Assembly (NCBI GenBank): GCA_964247055.1
Contig: OZ176050.1
Span: forward strand, 4,402,001-4,466,000
Reading direction: 5' to 3'
From: Paragordius varius
Lineage: Eukaryota; Nematomorpha
DNA length: 64,000 bases
A program made the position numbers and the translations under genes. Below are positions 37,781 through 48,240 of this stretch, in pieces. Position 1 is the first letter of the stretch. Every line of letters starts with the position of its first letter. The notes below the pieces were generated by a model. The model was not told where the DNA came from, did not search any database, and worked only from the letters and a program-made list of their open reading frames with translations.

Positions 37781-39865
37781 TAATGATAACGAAATAAAAT
37801 TTTTTGTTCTGGATTCTTTTATAAATGTAAAAATAAAAATGTTTTATAAATAGATGAATATAATCAAGAGTTGCGTAGATGCCTGCCTTTAATTACTTCA
37901 TACTTTATGAACTCATCCAAAGACACAAATAATAATGATGGGAAAAAAGGCACGGAAAAATCACCGGCTAATCGTCGTTTCTCTGTGGAAGTTTTAAAAT
38001 TAGTCCTTAATCTCATTAATCATTGCATATACAATAAATCTACATTTTTTTATGAACAAAATCATCAAAAATCCGTAAATATTAATGCTAATTCCGATTT
38101 AATGATTGAAGAACCAAACTTGCCGGTAACAACAAACGTTTTATCATTCGTATTTGAACAAACATCAATAAAGGTATAAAATTTACCTTATTTTTTAGAA
38201 TTATTGCTTAAATTGGTTAAATGTTTTATACATTTCACATATATAAATTTATAGAAAGAATTGATTAGGGAAGTCGAAATGGGCCCTTTCAAGCATTCAG
38301 TAGATGATGGTTTGGAATTAAGAAAGGTTTTTTTACATAATTGTTTGTTTATATATACTTGCAATTTCATAGTTAAAATCAATATTTAATAAAAAATTAT
38401 TTTAAATTGTTAAGTTAATCCATATAATTTTTGAATAAAATAGGCAGCATATGAGTGTTTATTTGCCTGGATAGAAAACCCCAATTTATTTGTGCTGGTT
38501 GACCCAACTTCATTCATTGATTATTTGGTTCAAGCCATAAACGATCATTATGACATAAAAATGTTGACTTACATTGCATTGTCATCCCGCTTACATCCTT
38601 TATACACGTCTAACGTGCTTATTAAATGTAAAATTTTATGCTATTTAAATTTAGTTTATATTAATATAGGCTATTTATCCCTTACATTCACCGTTGAACA
38701 CTTAAAATTTTTCCTAAAAATAAAATGTTTTTTGGTTAACACTTATTCTTTTCACATTTATTATTTTTAAACGTTTTATAATTTAGTATTAATAAATATA
38801 GTAATATTTCACATACATAATTTATTTTTAAGGTAAAAGTGTAAGAACTTGAAGCGTCAAAGGTGAATTTGAAGTTTTGAGGGGTGGGTTAGGTTTAATG
38901 TGTAAATGCTGTATCTACTGCAACATCAAAATCCAATTAAGATTTTCATGGTGCTATTGTTATTGGGCCTACGAGTAAAAGTTATATCAAATATGGCACA
39001 TGTGATTTGTTGCAAAATAAAAACTAAATGTTATTTCTTATAAATTATTCGCCTAATTACCAAATGTTAGCCCAATATTTTAGAGATAATAATAGTTTAG
39101 GCTAATAATGAGCAGACGAATAGGGCAACTTTATGAATTTTCGCCAATCAAAAATCTTTAATAAGATTGCGTAGTTTAATTTAGATAAAAATAGATATTA
39201 AAAGTATCAACTCAAAAAAATGTCGCACCAAAAAGATTTATCTTAAGTCTAAATTAGATTACAGTATTATAAAGACCTGCAAACTAATTTTAAAAACCTT
39301 TTACGGCTTAAGTGTGTTCGTAAAAAACATGTAATTAGAAAAAGGTCCATTATATATACGATTTTAGACGACGCAATCTAAAAGTTGTTGTGTTACCATA
39401 GTTGGGCAATTCGCAACACGATATGTTGAATAATTTTTTCCTTTCTTTTTTGATACACTACTGTATTGCAAATTGCTCTACTATAGTGTGAAATAAGAAA
39501 CATTAAAATACATACTGTATTTATACATAATGTATTTTTTTATTTCGTAGGTTTGGACAGATTATTGAATCCTATCAAAATGGTGTTGAGCGCTACCGTT
39601 AAACAAAATGCCGTAAAGCAAGAATTCGAGAAACAAGATGATTTGAAGCGATGTGCATTGCGAACTGCATTCAAATTGTTACATTTACCTGGCGCAGGTA
39701 TCATTAATTACGATATTTTTTGGAAATTTATATGATAATCATTTTTGAAATTCGCTTTTAGATCAATACCCGTATGTTCAAGACTTTCTAAAATGGATCA
39801 ATGCGAAATCAGATCTGAACGTAATTAAAGAAGGAATTTTAAAAGAACACAATATTAATTTATAA
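21168..39865 (+). CDS. CAND1: CAND1, cullin-associated NEDD8-dissociated protein
   Basis: HEAT-repeat protein that binds un-neddylated cullin-RBX1 and exchanges SCF substrate receptors. Exons: 21168-21212, 21235-21404, 21428-21540, 21564-21664, 21687-21753, 22427-22525, 23642-23777, 24247-24372, 24769-24985, 25232-25352, 25556-25600, 26107-26307, 26676-26820, 27028-27288, 30661-30793, 30990-31098, 31652-31742, 31993-32164, 32499-32720, 33663-33834, 34282-34364, 34664-35177, 35345-35460, 36129-36231, 36339-36622, 37436-37544, 37854-38173, 38255-38326, 38444-38627, 39551-39697, 39762-39865. All phases agree: 1593 residues against about 1230 in human. Key matches: [42 protein letters not shown], the acidic loop ending [60 protein letters not shown] and [18 protein letters not shown]. 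The extra length is mostly Asn/Ser-rich insertions in the C-terminal third. The first four introns are 22-23 bp; another holds a Tc1 element. Confidence 0.95.
24434..24699. mobile_element. MITE 'family A', copy 3 (CAND1 intron)
   Basis: Begins ATACCATTTACACTTCATAT with the AATTCACCC motif array and ends TTGTTCAAGGGTAAATGGTAT. It fills most of the 396-bp intron between the CAND1 exons ending at 24372 and starting at 24769. The inner spacer matches copy 1 closely. Confidence 0.85.
27513..29748. mobile_element. Palindromic Tc1/mariner-like element with transposase in both arms
   Basis: Ends CTGGTAAATGCGCTAAAAA and, complemented, CTGGCAAATGCCCTAAAAAA, flanked by TA (27511 and 29749). The left arm encodes transposase on the minus strand: the N-terminal helix-turn-helix region at 28282-28626 ([28 protein letters not shown]), the DDE domain at 28084-28281, and a C-terminal [18 protein letters not shown] near 27900-28004. 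The right arm (about 28760-29748) is an inverted copy in plus orientation. It starts partway through the N-terminal region ([17 protein letters not shown]) and also encodes [20 protein letters not shown] and the YSPQLN motif. Both arms have stops and frame shifts. It lies in a CAND1 intron (27289-30660) and is presumably spliced out. Confidence 0.9.
35560..36060. repeat. Dispersed repeat 'family R4', copy 1 (CAND1 intron)
   Basis: Matches 61830-62475 in inverted orientation. Shared blocks include a stretch around 'cgcgcgaagcgagagc' (35745-35761), 'atatatcattcgaaagagtaa', 'aatagctctcaaacttcgtctagatgg' and 'tttgagttttttgttttttaa'. Non-coding; it occupies most of the intron 35461-36128. Confidence 0.7.
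37736..37778. repeat. (AT)n microsatellite in CAND1 intron
   Basis: Pure AT dinucleotide run shortly upstream of the CAND1 exon at 37854. Confidence 0.9.
38674..38914. mobile_element. Diverged MITE 'family A' relic (CAND1 intron)
   Basis: The left side reads cttacattcaccgttgaac and the right side aaggtgaatttgaagttttg followed by atgtgtaaatg. Between them is an AT-rich spacer like that of copies 1 and 3. It is more diverged than the other copies, so the assignment is less certain. Confidence 0.5.
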
Positions 39866-39933
39866 TATATACATACATAAGTTGTGAACATGATTGTCAA
39901 AATATTAATAAATTTAATTATGCGATGATTCAT

Positions 39934-40311
39934 TTAATTGAAATCTGGTATATCGCGGTACGAATATCCACGTTTTTGCATGAATGCGTTATAGGCTACA
40001 AAAACATAATATCCTCCTGGAAGTAATAAAATTACTCCTATAATTATTAATGGCCATGTTCTATCATGATACTAATTTTAAAATTATATAAACTTTGAAA
40101 TCAAAATAGCCAACCATAAAAAGTATCCCAAGAGCAGAAAATAATATACCAAATACAAATAAAACTAATGCCAAAGCTATCGGTTTCCATGGAATATTAT
40201 GTCTTTCATCTCTCCACTTAAAGATTATTTTGAAAAAAAGACCTGAGTATCGGCATATTCATCATCGGAAAAGCTCTGTTTTTTCCGAATCAATATTTTT
40301 GAGGTTTTCAT
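39934..40311 (-). CDS. TMEM230: TMEM230, two-pass vesicle membrane protein
   Basis: Small conserved two-transmembrane protein of secretory, recycling and synaptic vesicles, linked to Rab-dependent trafficking. Three exons on the minus strand: 40311-40243, 40216-40094 and 40071-39934, encoding 109 residues (human isoform about 120). The introns are 26 bp (40217-40242) and 22 bp (40072-40093). The protein reads SFSDDEYADTQ, then NIPWKPIALALVLFVFGILF and ALGILFMVGYFDFK (TM1 and loop), TWPLIIIGVILLLPGGYYVF (TM2), and the signature end KRGYSYRDIPDFN (human RGYSYDDIPDFDD). The start ATG gives MKTSKILIRKKQ before the conserved acidic segment. It is convergent with CAND1, stop codons 68 bp apart. No single open frame covers it, so it is visible only after removing both tiny introns. 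Confidence 0.93.
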
Positions 40312-41184
40312 AAAGAGTCATATGGAATTGTTCATAAATTGCATCATATGTTATAACCCAGGATTGAAAAAAGAAATAAATGGTATCCAAAAAATTAATA
40401 TATAAATTGCATGTTGTAAAAAAATAAATAAAATCGGATTTAAAACTGAGTCCAAAATCGGAGAGTATAAAAAAACCTGATGTTTAATCTCTTAATAAAA
40501 TGTATCAACCTTATCATGGTACTTTAGGTTTTGACTCTTACCAGTGATATAAAAATGCTATTTAGACTTTTGTGGACTGATTACAAATGGCGAAAATTGA
40601 GCATGTTTATTGTAAATTTTTTGGTAATAGCTAAACATTAAAAATATTAAAATATCAATTTAAAAATAATTTAATTTTTAGATTTGGGCTCCGAATTCGC
40701 AAATTTTTTTGCTCTTCTAAAATAGGTCAATTTCAAAAATGCTGTGGTTGAGCAATAAAATTTTTAAATATATACTAAATTTTTTTTATTAAATTACATT
40801 TTTTAAAAATGCATACTTTTTTAGAAAATAATTTTCACCAAATTGTTGAAACATACTTGACTCTATTTTCAGGCATGATCGAAACGGTATACTATTGGTA
40901 TATCAAAAATACTTTTTCTATATAATTTAATGATATTAAACACTTATATCGCTTCAGAATTTAAATTTAAAGATTGGTATACTCTCAATTTATGGTAAAT
41001 ATTTATAAAAAAACGAATTCTATTTGAGAGATATTTGAAGACGAACGAATAATTTAATCCGAATTTCGATGTGATAGATATCAGCATCATCAGATTATAA
41101 AAAAGTTTTAACGTAATATCTAAAAGTGTTATATCGTTTCCATCATGCCTAAAGATAAGATGTAGGCATTTTTTCAAAAATATT
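40312..41184. other. Region upstream of TMEM230
   Basis: Should include the TMEM230 promoter. Parts look like relics of dispersed repeats related to the 17 kb region (for example aaaattgagcatg near 40593). An open frame on the minus strand at 40944-41177 has no recognisable similarity and is probably chance. Confidence 0.4.
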
Positions 41185-41500
41185 TTTTCACCTCATTTTT
41201 AAAATTTTATCGCGCAATCCCGGAGTATTTCTTTAGCCCCTTTTAAAGAGCGAATAAATTTGGATCTTTCGAAACCCACATCTAAAAATTTAAATTTTAT
41301 AAATATATTGTTTAGGTATGTTCTACTTTAATATTTTATGGAAAGATTTAGCTTTCATCAAAAAACTTTATTACAAAAAATGTGCTCAAATTTTGCCAAT
41401 TTCCTATATGGACTAATTACCACAAAAGTGTAAGTATTCATATCACTTTTAAGGACCAAAATAAAAAGCACCATGATAATCCTGATATATTTACCTATTA
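41185..41500. repeat. Dispersed repeat 'family R3', copy 2
   Basis: Same order of blocks as 17095-17460. Non-coding, ends next to a short (AT)n tract at 41503-41525. Confidence 0.65.
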
Positions 41501-41610
41501 GAATATATATATATATATATATATATTAGCGGGTTATTTGATTTGTGAACAGTGCAATGAAAAATTTTTTGATGGCAAATTTATATAAATTGATTATGCG
41601 CTTAAAACGT

Positions 41611-42047
41611 TTAACACTCATGAACTTTTGGGGTAGTTTCATATCCCAGTGCGATTCAATTTGAATATCTTATTAAGTATTTAGGTATTAGTCCAAATTT
41701 AAAAATATCTTTCATTAGCTTTTTAGGCGTCAAAATATTTATATAGTAAATTTAAAAAAATACTTTTTTGCCCCCAATTTTTCTTTAAAATTTTTTAATT
41801 GAGGATAAAATAGTTAATTAATTGTATATTATCAAAAAATGTAAATAATTAACGATAGTATTTTTTAAATTGGATTTTACCAAAGAATTAATATTTATTA
41901 TTTTTAATATCAGCTCTTTACTGAATAAAATTAAATTTTGACTGATGTAACTTTCAAAACAGTAGTTTCTTTATAAAATGCTCTGGGATATAAAAATACC
42001 CCAATGTTCCTCGCGGACACAAAAGGGCAAAGGACACGAAATGTTAA
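41611..42047. mobile_element. MITE 'family B' related copy
   Basis: Starts TTAACACTCATGAACTTTTG followed by GGGGTAGTTTCATATCCCAG. Near the other end is CTGGGATATAAAAATACCCC, and it finishes with ATGTTAAG. The nested terminal palindromes match family B, but the inner part differs, so this is a sister subfamily. Confidence 0.65.
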
Positions 42048-42571
42048 GCATCGCATATTATATTTGCTCCATATTTATCCTTTTTATAATGTTTAAATTT
42101 TTAATTGCCCTGGTAAAAATACTCAAATAGTATAAAGGTAATTATATATATATATTTGTTTGAAGTTATAAGTCGTTAGGCCCAAAAATAAAATCATTCC
42201 TTTTTTGAGACAGTATTTTATCTGATCATGTTTTTTAAAAAGATGCTTTTACACTCTTGGTTGAGAGCATACGGTTATTCATCTTGTGGAAATAAAAGAT
42301 AAGAAACTATTCGTTACTTATTATATAAAATACAATAAACACTAGGAAAAACCTCCCTTTTTCCATTTGCCTTATAAATTAGGGTTTTCTGTGTATTTTG
42401 AAAACTAATTTATATGTAATATTTTGTTTTTCTTTAAAAACTCGGACGTTTGTATTTCATGTACGGGATTAAATTTTGTTTCAGTAAGAATTCCTAATTA
42501 AATATATTTCTATGACAATACCGTACCTTTGGAACATATGCGAATGTAACATTCAAACAGTTGCATGATAA

Positions 42572-43758
42572 ATGAGCGTGGGTTTTAAATTTTTATTACC
42601 CAATGCTTTAAAGGCTATTTTCTTTATACTTCTGCCAATAAATACCCCAGAATATAATTTGGTAGCATATAAGGTACTCACTGATTGGAACAATGGTAAC
42701 GAAATTTTCTATATATAGTTATGGAGGGAATATATTTGTTACGAAATAACATTGATCCGTATTTATCTATTTTTTCTGAGGTACATCATATATAATTTTG
42801 AGAATCCATTAGATCTTAATTTATTTAAAATCTTGGGAACAAAAATATTGCCGTATTTATTTTTGGTATCCGAATTTAAAACATTAGATTATACAATTAA
42901 TAACCTCATATATTTGGTTTACCATTGGAAGTCGATTGCATCATAATTATATGTCTTTACTGTATTTAAAAAACTTACAATTTTAGATATATTTTTAACC
43001 CTTTTGTATTGCTCGATTTGTACATGTTAAACACTTCGGTATTTGTTCAATTCTTATATACCGCGCTACTATTTCTGTCATTATATGGTAATATTAATTT
43101 ATAAATATATAAAACATTAAATCCATAGTTAAATATATAATTTATATATTATAAACTTTATATTTGTAAAAGTTTTAAAAATAAAATTACTGTGACTTTA
43201 AAAATTGACAACATAGTCACTTAACCCAAATTACTTCGTTTTTGGAACTTATGAAATTTTATATATTTATTTAAAAAATATTTTCTCTGAGTTAAAATTA
43301 CTTTTAATTAAGAATTTAATACAAATTTTATTAATAGACTTTCAATTTTTGTCTTTTTCATATAAAAATTTATCTCATTGATAAAAAAATATAAATAGGC
43401 TATTTACTTCCGGCCTGCCTCATCATTTCAGTTTTAATGCTTCATTCAATTAATTGCCTTATCCTCATTCTACCGGTCGGATTATTGATTTACGCATTTT
43501 ATCAAGCGTCTACTAAGAGCAAAGGTTTTCAATGATAATGTTTTATATTAAAAATAGTTAAATCCGTGAATAAGAATATTAACAGAAAAAATATATTTTT
43601 TTTATAATAATTTATATTTATGTCCATATTTTAAATTATTTTATTATCCATTGGTATAAATCTAAAATAATCCTTATTTTTTGTAAATTTTCTCAGGTCC
43701 AATTCATATACTTTTCTCAGTAATTTTTAACAATGTTTAGAGATTTATACTTGTTTTT

Positions 43759-43814
<56 letters not shown>

Positions 43815-46800
43815 TCATTAAATTTTCCATACTGCCCCCTTTTAGTCGATGATAAAAGTGAACAAACTGTACTTCAAACAATAGTAATTACACTGATTTT
43901 GACTCTAACATTTTTCATCATGTTATTAGTAGCTTGCTTTTATTCCACACCAAATCGGAATTGGAATTTCTTGCACAATCTCTTTTTGGATAAGTTAGTT
44001 ATTATTTTCATTAGAAAAAATTATGGATTATAACCAAAACAGTTAGACACCGTTTTAAAACTAGACATGGAACGAAAACTAATGCATTTCTTTATAATTT
44101 ATTTTAACCAATTTTGGATAAATGTAACCTTATGTTTTAATATTGTTCTCTATCTTGTGTATCTCAAATTATATTTTATTTTTATGAATTGTAAAAAAAT
44201 ATGAAACGATGAGAATTGTTTCATGATATTCCTAAATATTTAAAAAACCAAAATTAGGACAAAACAATACATATTAAGATATCATTACATTTTAAAGTTT
44301 AATAAGAATATATTTTTTATAGGTTTTTCAACTCAGACCTGACACCGAATCTCAGTATATATTGGTACACTTTTGCTGAATCTTTTCCACATTTTTACGA
44401 ATTTTTCGTTTGGATGTTTAGATTGCCATGCTTTGTATTTTGTTTGCCTTTATCAATGAAATATGGGTAATATATGTTTTATGATTTTTTATTTTTGTTT
44501 AATTAAATTAAGTTAAACATTTTTTTTGATTATTATTTGATATATTCTTATGACAATTCTTGGTTATAAAACTCATATAATGGTTTTAATAACCAAAGCA
44601 ATAATATAAGAAAAATTATGCTATTAATATAATTTTTGGATTTAAAAAATAAAAATATTTATGAGAATATTATTATTTTTTGAGTTTGAATTAATTTTAA
44701 TATTTAATTTGGCCCGCAATACATTAATAAACCATCCAAAAACATTTTACAATATCCAATATTTTTATTTTTAGCAATGATCCATTATTCCTATACTACA
44801 TATTCTTGCACCTAATTACGCTCTTTAATCCATATAGCTCGGTGGGTGACTTGGGATTTTTGTTAACATTTTTCCCTTTTTGGATATCAAAACTATTTCC
44901 ATGTAATTTGCATATATATTATATTTTTTGATAAAATAATTTTTGCATATGTTTTAATAAAAATTTTAAACAATAAATAAAGGTTAAAAATTTTATTCAA
45001 ATTATATATTTATCCGGACGGTACTAACAATCAATTTTATGTAGTTTACCGTAAATTCTTTGTATATAGATATGCGAAATCCGTTGGTTTATCTTGGATT
45101 ATTTTTTACGGCCATTTGTCTTTCACCCATACTGTGGCACATGTGGATTTATATGGATTCGGCAAATTCCAATTTCTATTATAGCATGTCAATATTATAT
45201 ACATTAGCACATGTAAGTTTATTTTTATGAAAGATATGACCGTTCAAAATAAGTTTAGATGATTAGGTTGAATTATATAACCATTTTTTGGCAAATTGAT
45301 ATTATGCCACTTGATTAGTTGCTGTTAAACTAAATAAATATCAAAAAGGCTCTTCAAAAATCAGCAGCAATGGTTTATATCAAAATACAAATCAAAAAGA
45401 TATGTAAATTTTATGACAAATATATCAAATTATAGTTAAAAAGTTAATCGGTAAAAAATTGAAAATAGTGTAAAATGAAATAAAAGATATAAAGTTTCGA
45501 AAGCTGCATTGTAAGGGTAACCTATGGCAGGCCTACCTTTTCAGAAGAGCTAGTAAATAAAATAGGTTGTATTATTTTTCTATGTTGAATTTAGCATTAT
45601 TTACGGTTAAAATTTCGCTAAAATTCAGTCTGACATGACATACCGCTTAAAATAATTAAAATAGTGTTTGGTGTATTAATTTTTTGAAAATTTTTAATTG
45701 AGTATTTACACTATGAAAGGATAGTTAATAAGTACATATTTTTTTATCCCTACTTGTTAAATATGATTAGTATGAGAGATGTATACTTGAACATTTTTGC
45801 TATATGTGTTTTTAAGGGCTCAATACTAACATTGTTCTGATATCAAAATATAATGTAATTAATTAAATGTTTTAGTTTTACTAACTACCGTTAAAAAAAG
45901 TATTTGACAGAAGTGTTGTAGTTATAACTAAGATCGGGGTCGATTTGTCGCTCTGTAGTTATGCCAGTTGATGGATAGTTGCATTCAAAGCTTGGTTTCT
46001 TTAATCTTATCAATCCAACGCATGTTTCATCTACCACGTTTTCTTGAACTCTCACTTTTTCCGACATGAGCTGATAATGCAAGTCTAGTTATGTGTCCGA
46101 AATAAGAAAGCTTCATTTTAAGGAATAAGCAATAAGGATATTTTAGGTTTGATTTTATTGAGGTATTCAGTGTTTTCTCGACAGAAGGTGACCGTTTTTA
46201 ATTTCTGCTTTTAAGTTTGATATGATCTCTAACAAACTAAAAGCATAAGTGTCATAATAATATTGGTATACCATTTGCACTTTAAGAGTGACCTTAAACA
46301 CTTGAAGTGTCCTTGAATATAAGTTGGTCCTTGTTGGTTGTTTAACTTTATATTTTTAACTTTTATCATTCAAATCGTGTATCATTTATCTCTTATATCA
46401 TTTATAACCTATTTTTATTATTTAACATAAACTTTTAAATCAATATCAAGTTTTAATCATTCATAAACCGTATATCTTTATTACCTTCTCAAACAATATT
46501 TTTATATTTTAGATTTTGACACGTTATTTAAAAATGTATAGTATTTGTTAGAAAAATTCAAAAGGTATTAATTTTGATAAATTGGAAGAAATTGTTAGAA
46601 AAATTCATAAGGTAATAATTTTGTTAAATTGGAAGAAAATTAGTTTCGAACAAAAAAGTGGTTTTTGAATAAAAAAATTTATTTTTAAAGGAATAAATGA
46701 AGAAAATTAGGTTAAAAACAATAAAATATAAAATACATCTAAAAATTATGGTTAAATTCAAATTTAAAAATTTTAAGGATACTCTTCATGTGCTAATAGT

Positions 46801-46877
46801 ATATGTTAGCCATCCTAACATTCGTGAGACGTAGTAAGTTATTTATGATCAAAAAAATTAATATTTTGATAAAATCC

Positions 46878-46928
<51 letters not shown>

Positions 46929-47117
46929 ATCTAGATACTTTTTATATCCGATCTCTTGTATTCCTACAATTACCGTGAATTCGTGTTAGCAAATCAATCA
47001 AAATTCATGCAATTATATTCCTTGGAAACCAAACAAAATGGTGACTCTTGTTTAAACGCTGGAAAAACTATTTTACCTGACAGAAAACATGTAAAATTGT
47101 GCAACGTGTTTGATTGA
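42572..47117 (+). CDS. PIGU: PIGU, GPI transamidase subunit
   Basis: Multi-pass ER membrane subunit of the GPI transamidase complex, which attaches GPI anchors to proteins. Eleven exons: 42572-42695, 42719-42780, 42803-42865, 42888-42952, 42987-43087, 43399-43524, 43846-43993, 44323-44466, 44775-44902, 45070-45212 and 46935-47117. All borders are GT-AG and all phases agree, giving 428 residues (human 435). Matches: LTDWNNVMEGIYLLRNNIDP (human SSWKRVVEGLSLLDLGVSP), YIFNPFVLLD, the signature DLTPNLSIYWYTFAESFPHF, SSVGDLGFLLTFFPFW, SPILWHMWIYMDSANSNFYY and ISDLLYSYNYREF near the end. The first four introns are 23, 22, 22 and 34 bp (42696-42718, 42781-42802, 42866-42887, 42953-42986). The loop of about 35 residues before NPF in the human protein is nearly absent. 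The last intron (1.7 kb) is mostly AT-rich sequence and an (AT)n tract. Confidence 0.94.
43761..43812. repeat. (AT)n microsatellite in PIGU intron
   Basis: An AT dinucleotide run of about 50 bp ending 34 bp before the PIGU exon at 43846. Confidence 0.9.
46880..46926. repeat. (AT)n microsatellite in PIGU intron
   Basis: An AT dinucleotide run ending 8 bp before the acceptor of the last PIGU exon, so it occupies the usual place of the polypyrimidine tract. Confidence 0.9.
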
Positions 47118-48034
47118 AAATGCAAGATTATATCTTAATATTTTTTTGTTTCAAATTAAATTTGACCTATTTATAAATTAATTATTATTCGTCTTTTTCG
47201 GTTCTAAAATGATGATTGTTATTAAAAAAACTAGAAATATGTGTTAAAAGTATTGAAAATTTTTTTATCTGCAACTTATTTTCGAATCCCGGTCATCGAC
47301 TGTTTTTTATAATGAGCTCTTGTATGTGAAAGATTGAATGTGAATGATAGGGTGGTGCTGGTTGGTAACAAATATTCTACTGCATTTAGAAAATTGTAAA
47401 TTTATCGGGATCCGAAACTAAAAAACTAAGAGCTATTTACCGTTTTATTCAAAATTGTTTTGACCAATGATGCTAAGAATTTTAGCACATCGGAGTTAGT
47501 TATCAATTTTTTAGTGATTGATACTCAAAAATTGCCATAGTCCTTGATAAACAAATTAAAGTAAAGTGACAATCCATATTTGATGTCGCTACGGTTTTTA
47601 GCAGCCGCGGAGCATGGAATACAGCCCCCTTAAAAAGTTTTCAAATTAGTACCTTATTAATCACGAAATCTATTTTTTGTGAATTTGAATAATCCTTAAT
47701 ACCTTCGAATATAATTTGTGACCGTTCTTTTATACCTACCATGATACAGTATTGGCGCTTTATGAAACATTATTGACTTGAAATCACCATGATTTTTTTT
47801 TCATTTTAATATGTAAATAGTTGTCTTTAGGAATAATTTTTTAATGAGCTTATTAAGAGTGACCGAATTCTTTATCATATTCTTTGATGTAAGTGGGCCA
47901 AACTAATCGTTGTTTTTTCTCCACCGATTGATGACATAAAACTTGATCAATATTTACTATGATTCAGATATAACTAATTTATTTTACAGAGTTATTAAAC
48001 TGTCATATCAAAAATGGGAACGCTATTAAACAAT
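47118..48034. other. Intergenic region downstream of PIGU
   Basis: Probable PIGU 3' UTR and spacer. No exon or repeat recognised. Confidence 0.45.
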
Positions 48035-48240
48035 TTAAATTTCAGAATCGGTATCCGATTCAAGAAATTGTTCACAATATTGTATTAATTTTTGTTTAAG
48101 TGTATTTCCATCTGTTTTGGTCGTGCCGTTCAAACAAATTATGTAAAAACAAGACAAACAATTTAATTTATCTCAAAAATTATGAATAAATGTACCGAAT
48201 GACCTGCTTCAATATCTGAAAATAATAAATTATTATCAAT
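48035..48240 (-). CDS. Possible terminal exons of an unidentified gene with a ubiquitin-like motif
   Basis: On the minus strand the frame around 48240-48175 reads NNLLFSDIEAGHSVHLFI. This resembles the last strand of ubiquitin-like domains (for example ubiquilin-type IxDGxTVHLVI). Further down, a frame ending at TAA (48035-48037) reads GNTLKQKLIQYCEQFLESD and ends SDTDSEI, a composition unlike random AT-rich DNA. Joining them needs one or two tiny introns, for which several GT...AG choices of about 24 bp exist. The 5' part cannot be found between here and the RNF38 gene. This could be a relic, part of a short gene, or coincidence. Confidence 0.22.

Noticed and set aside
42888-42946. Continuous reading of PIGU exon 3 through to the TAA at 42944
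   Set aside because: It puts the next exon in the wrong phase. Removing a 22-bp GT-AG intron at 42866-42887 restores phase and gives a continuous hydrophobic segment.
45891-46082. 63-codon open frame on the minus strand in the last PIGU intron
   Set aside because: No recognisable domain and no splice context; intronic and short.
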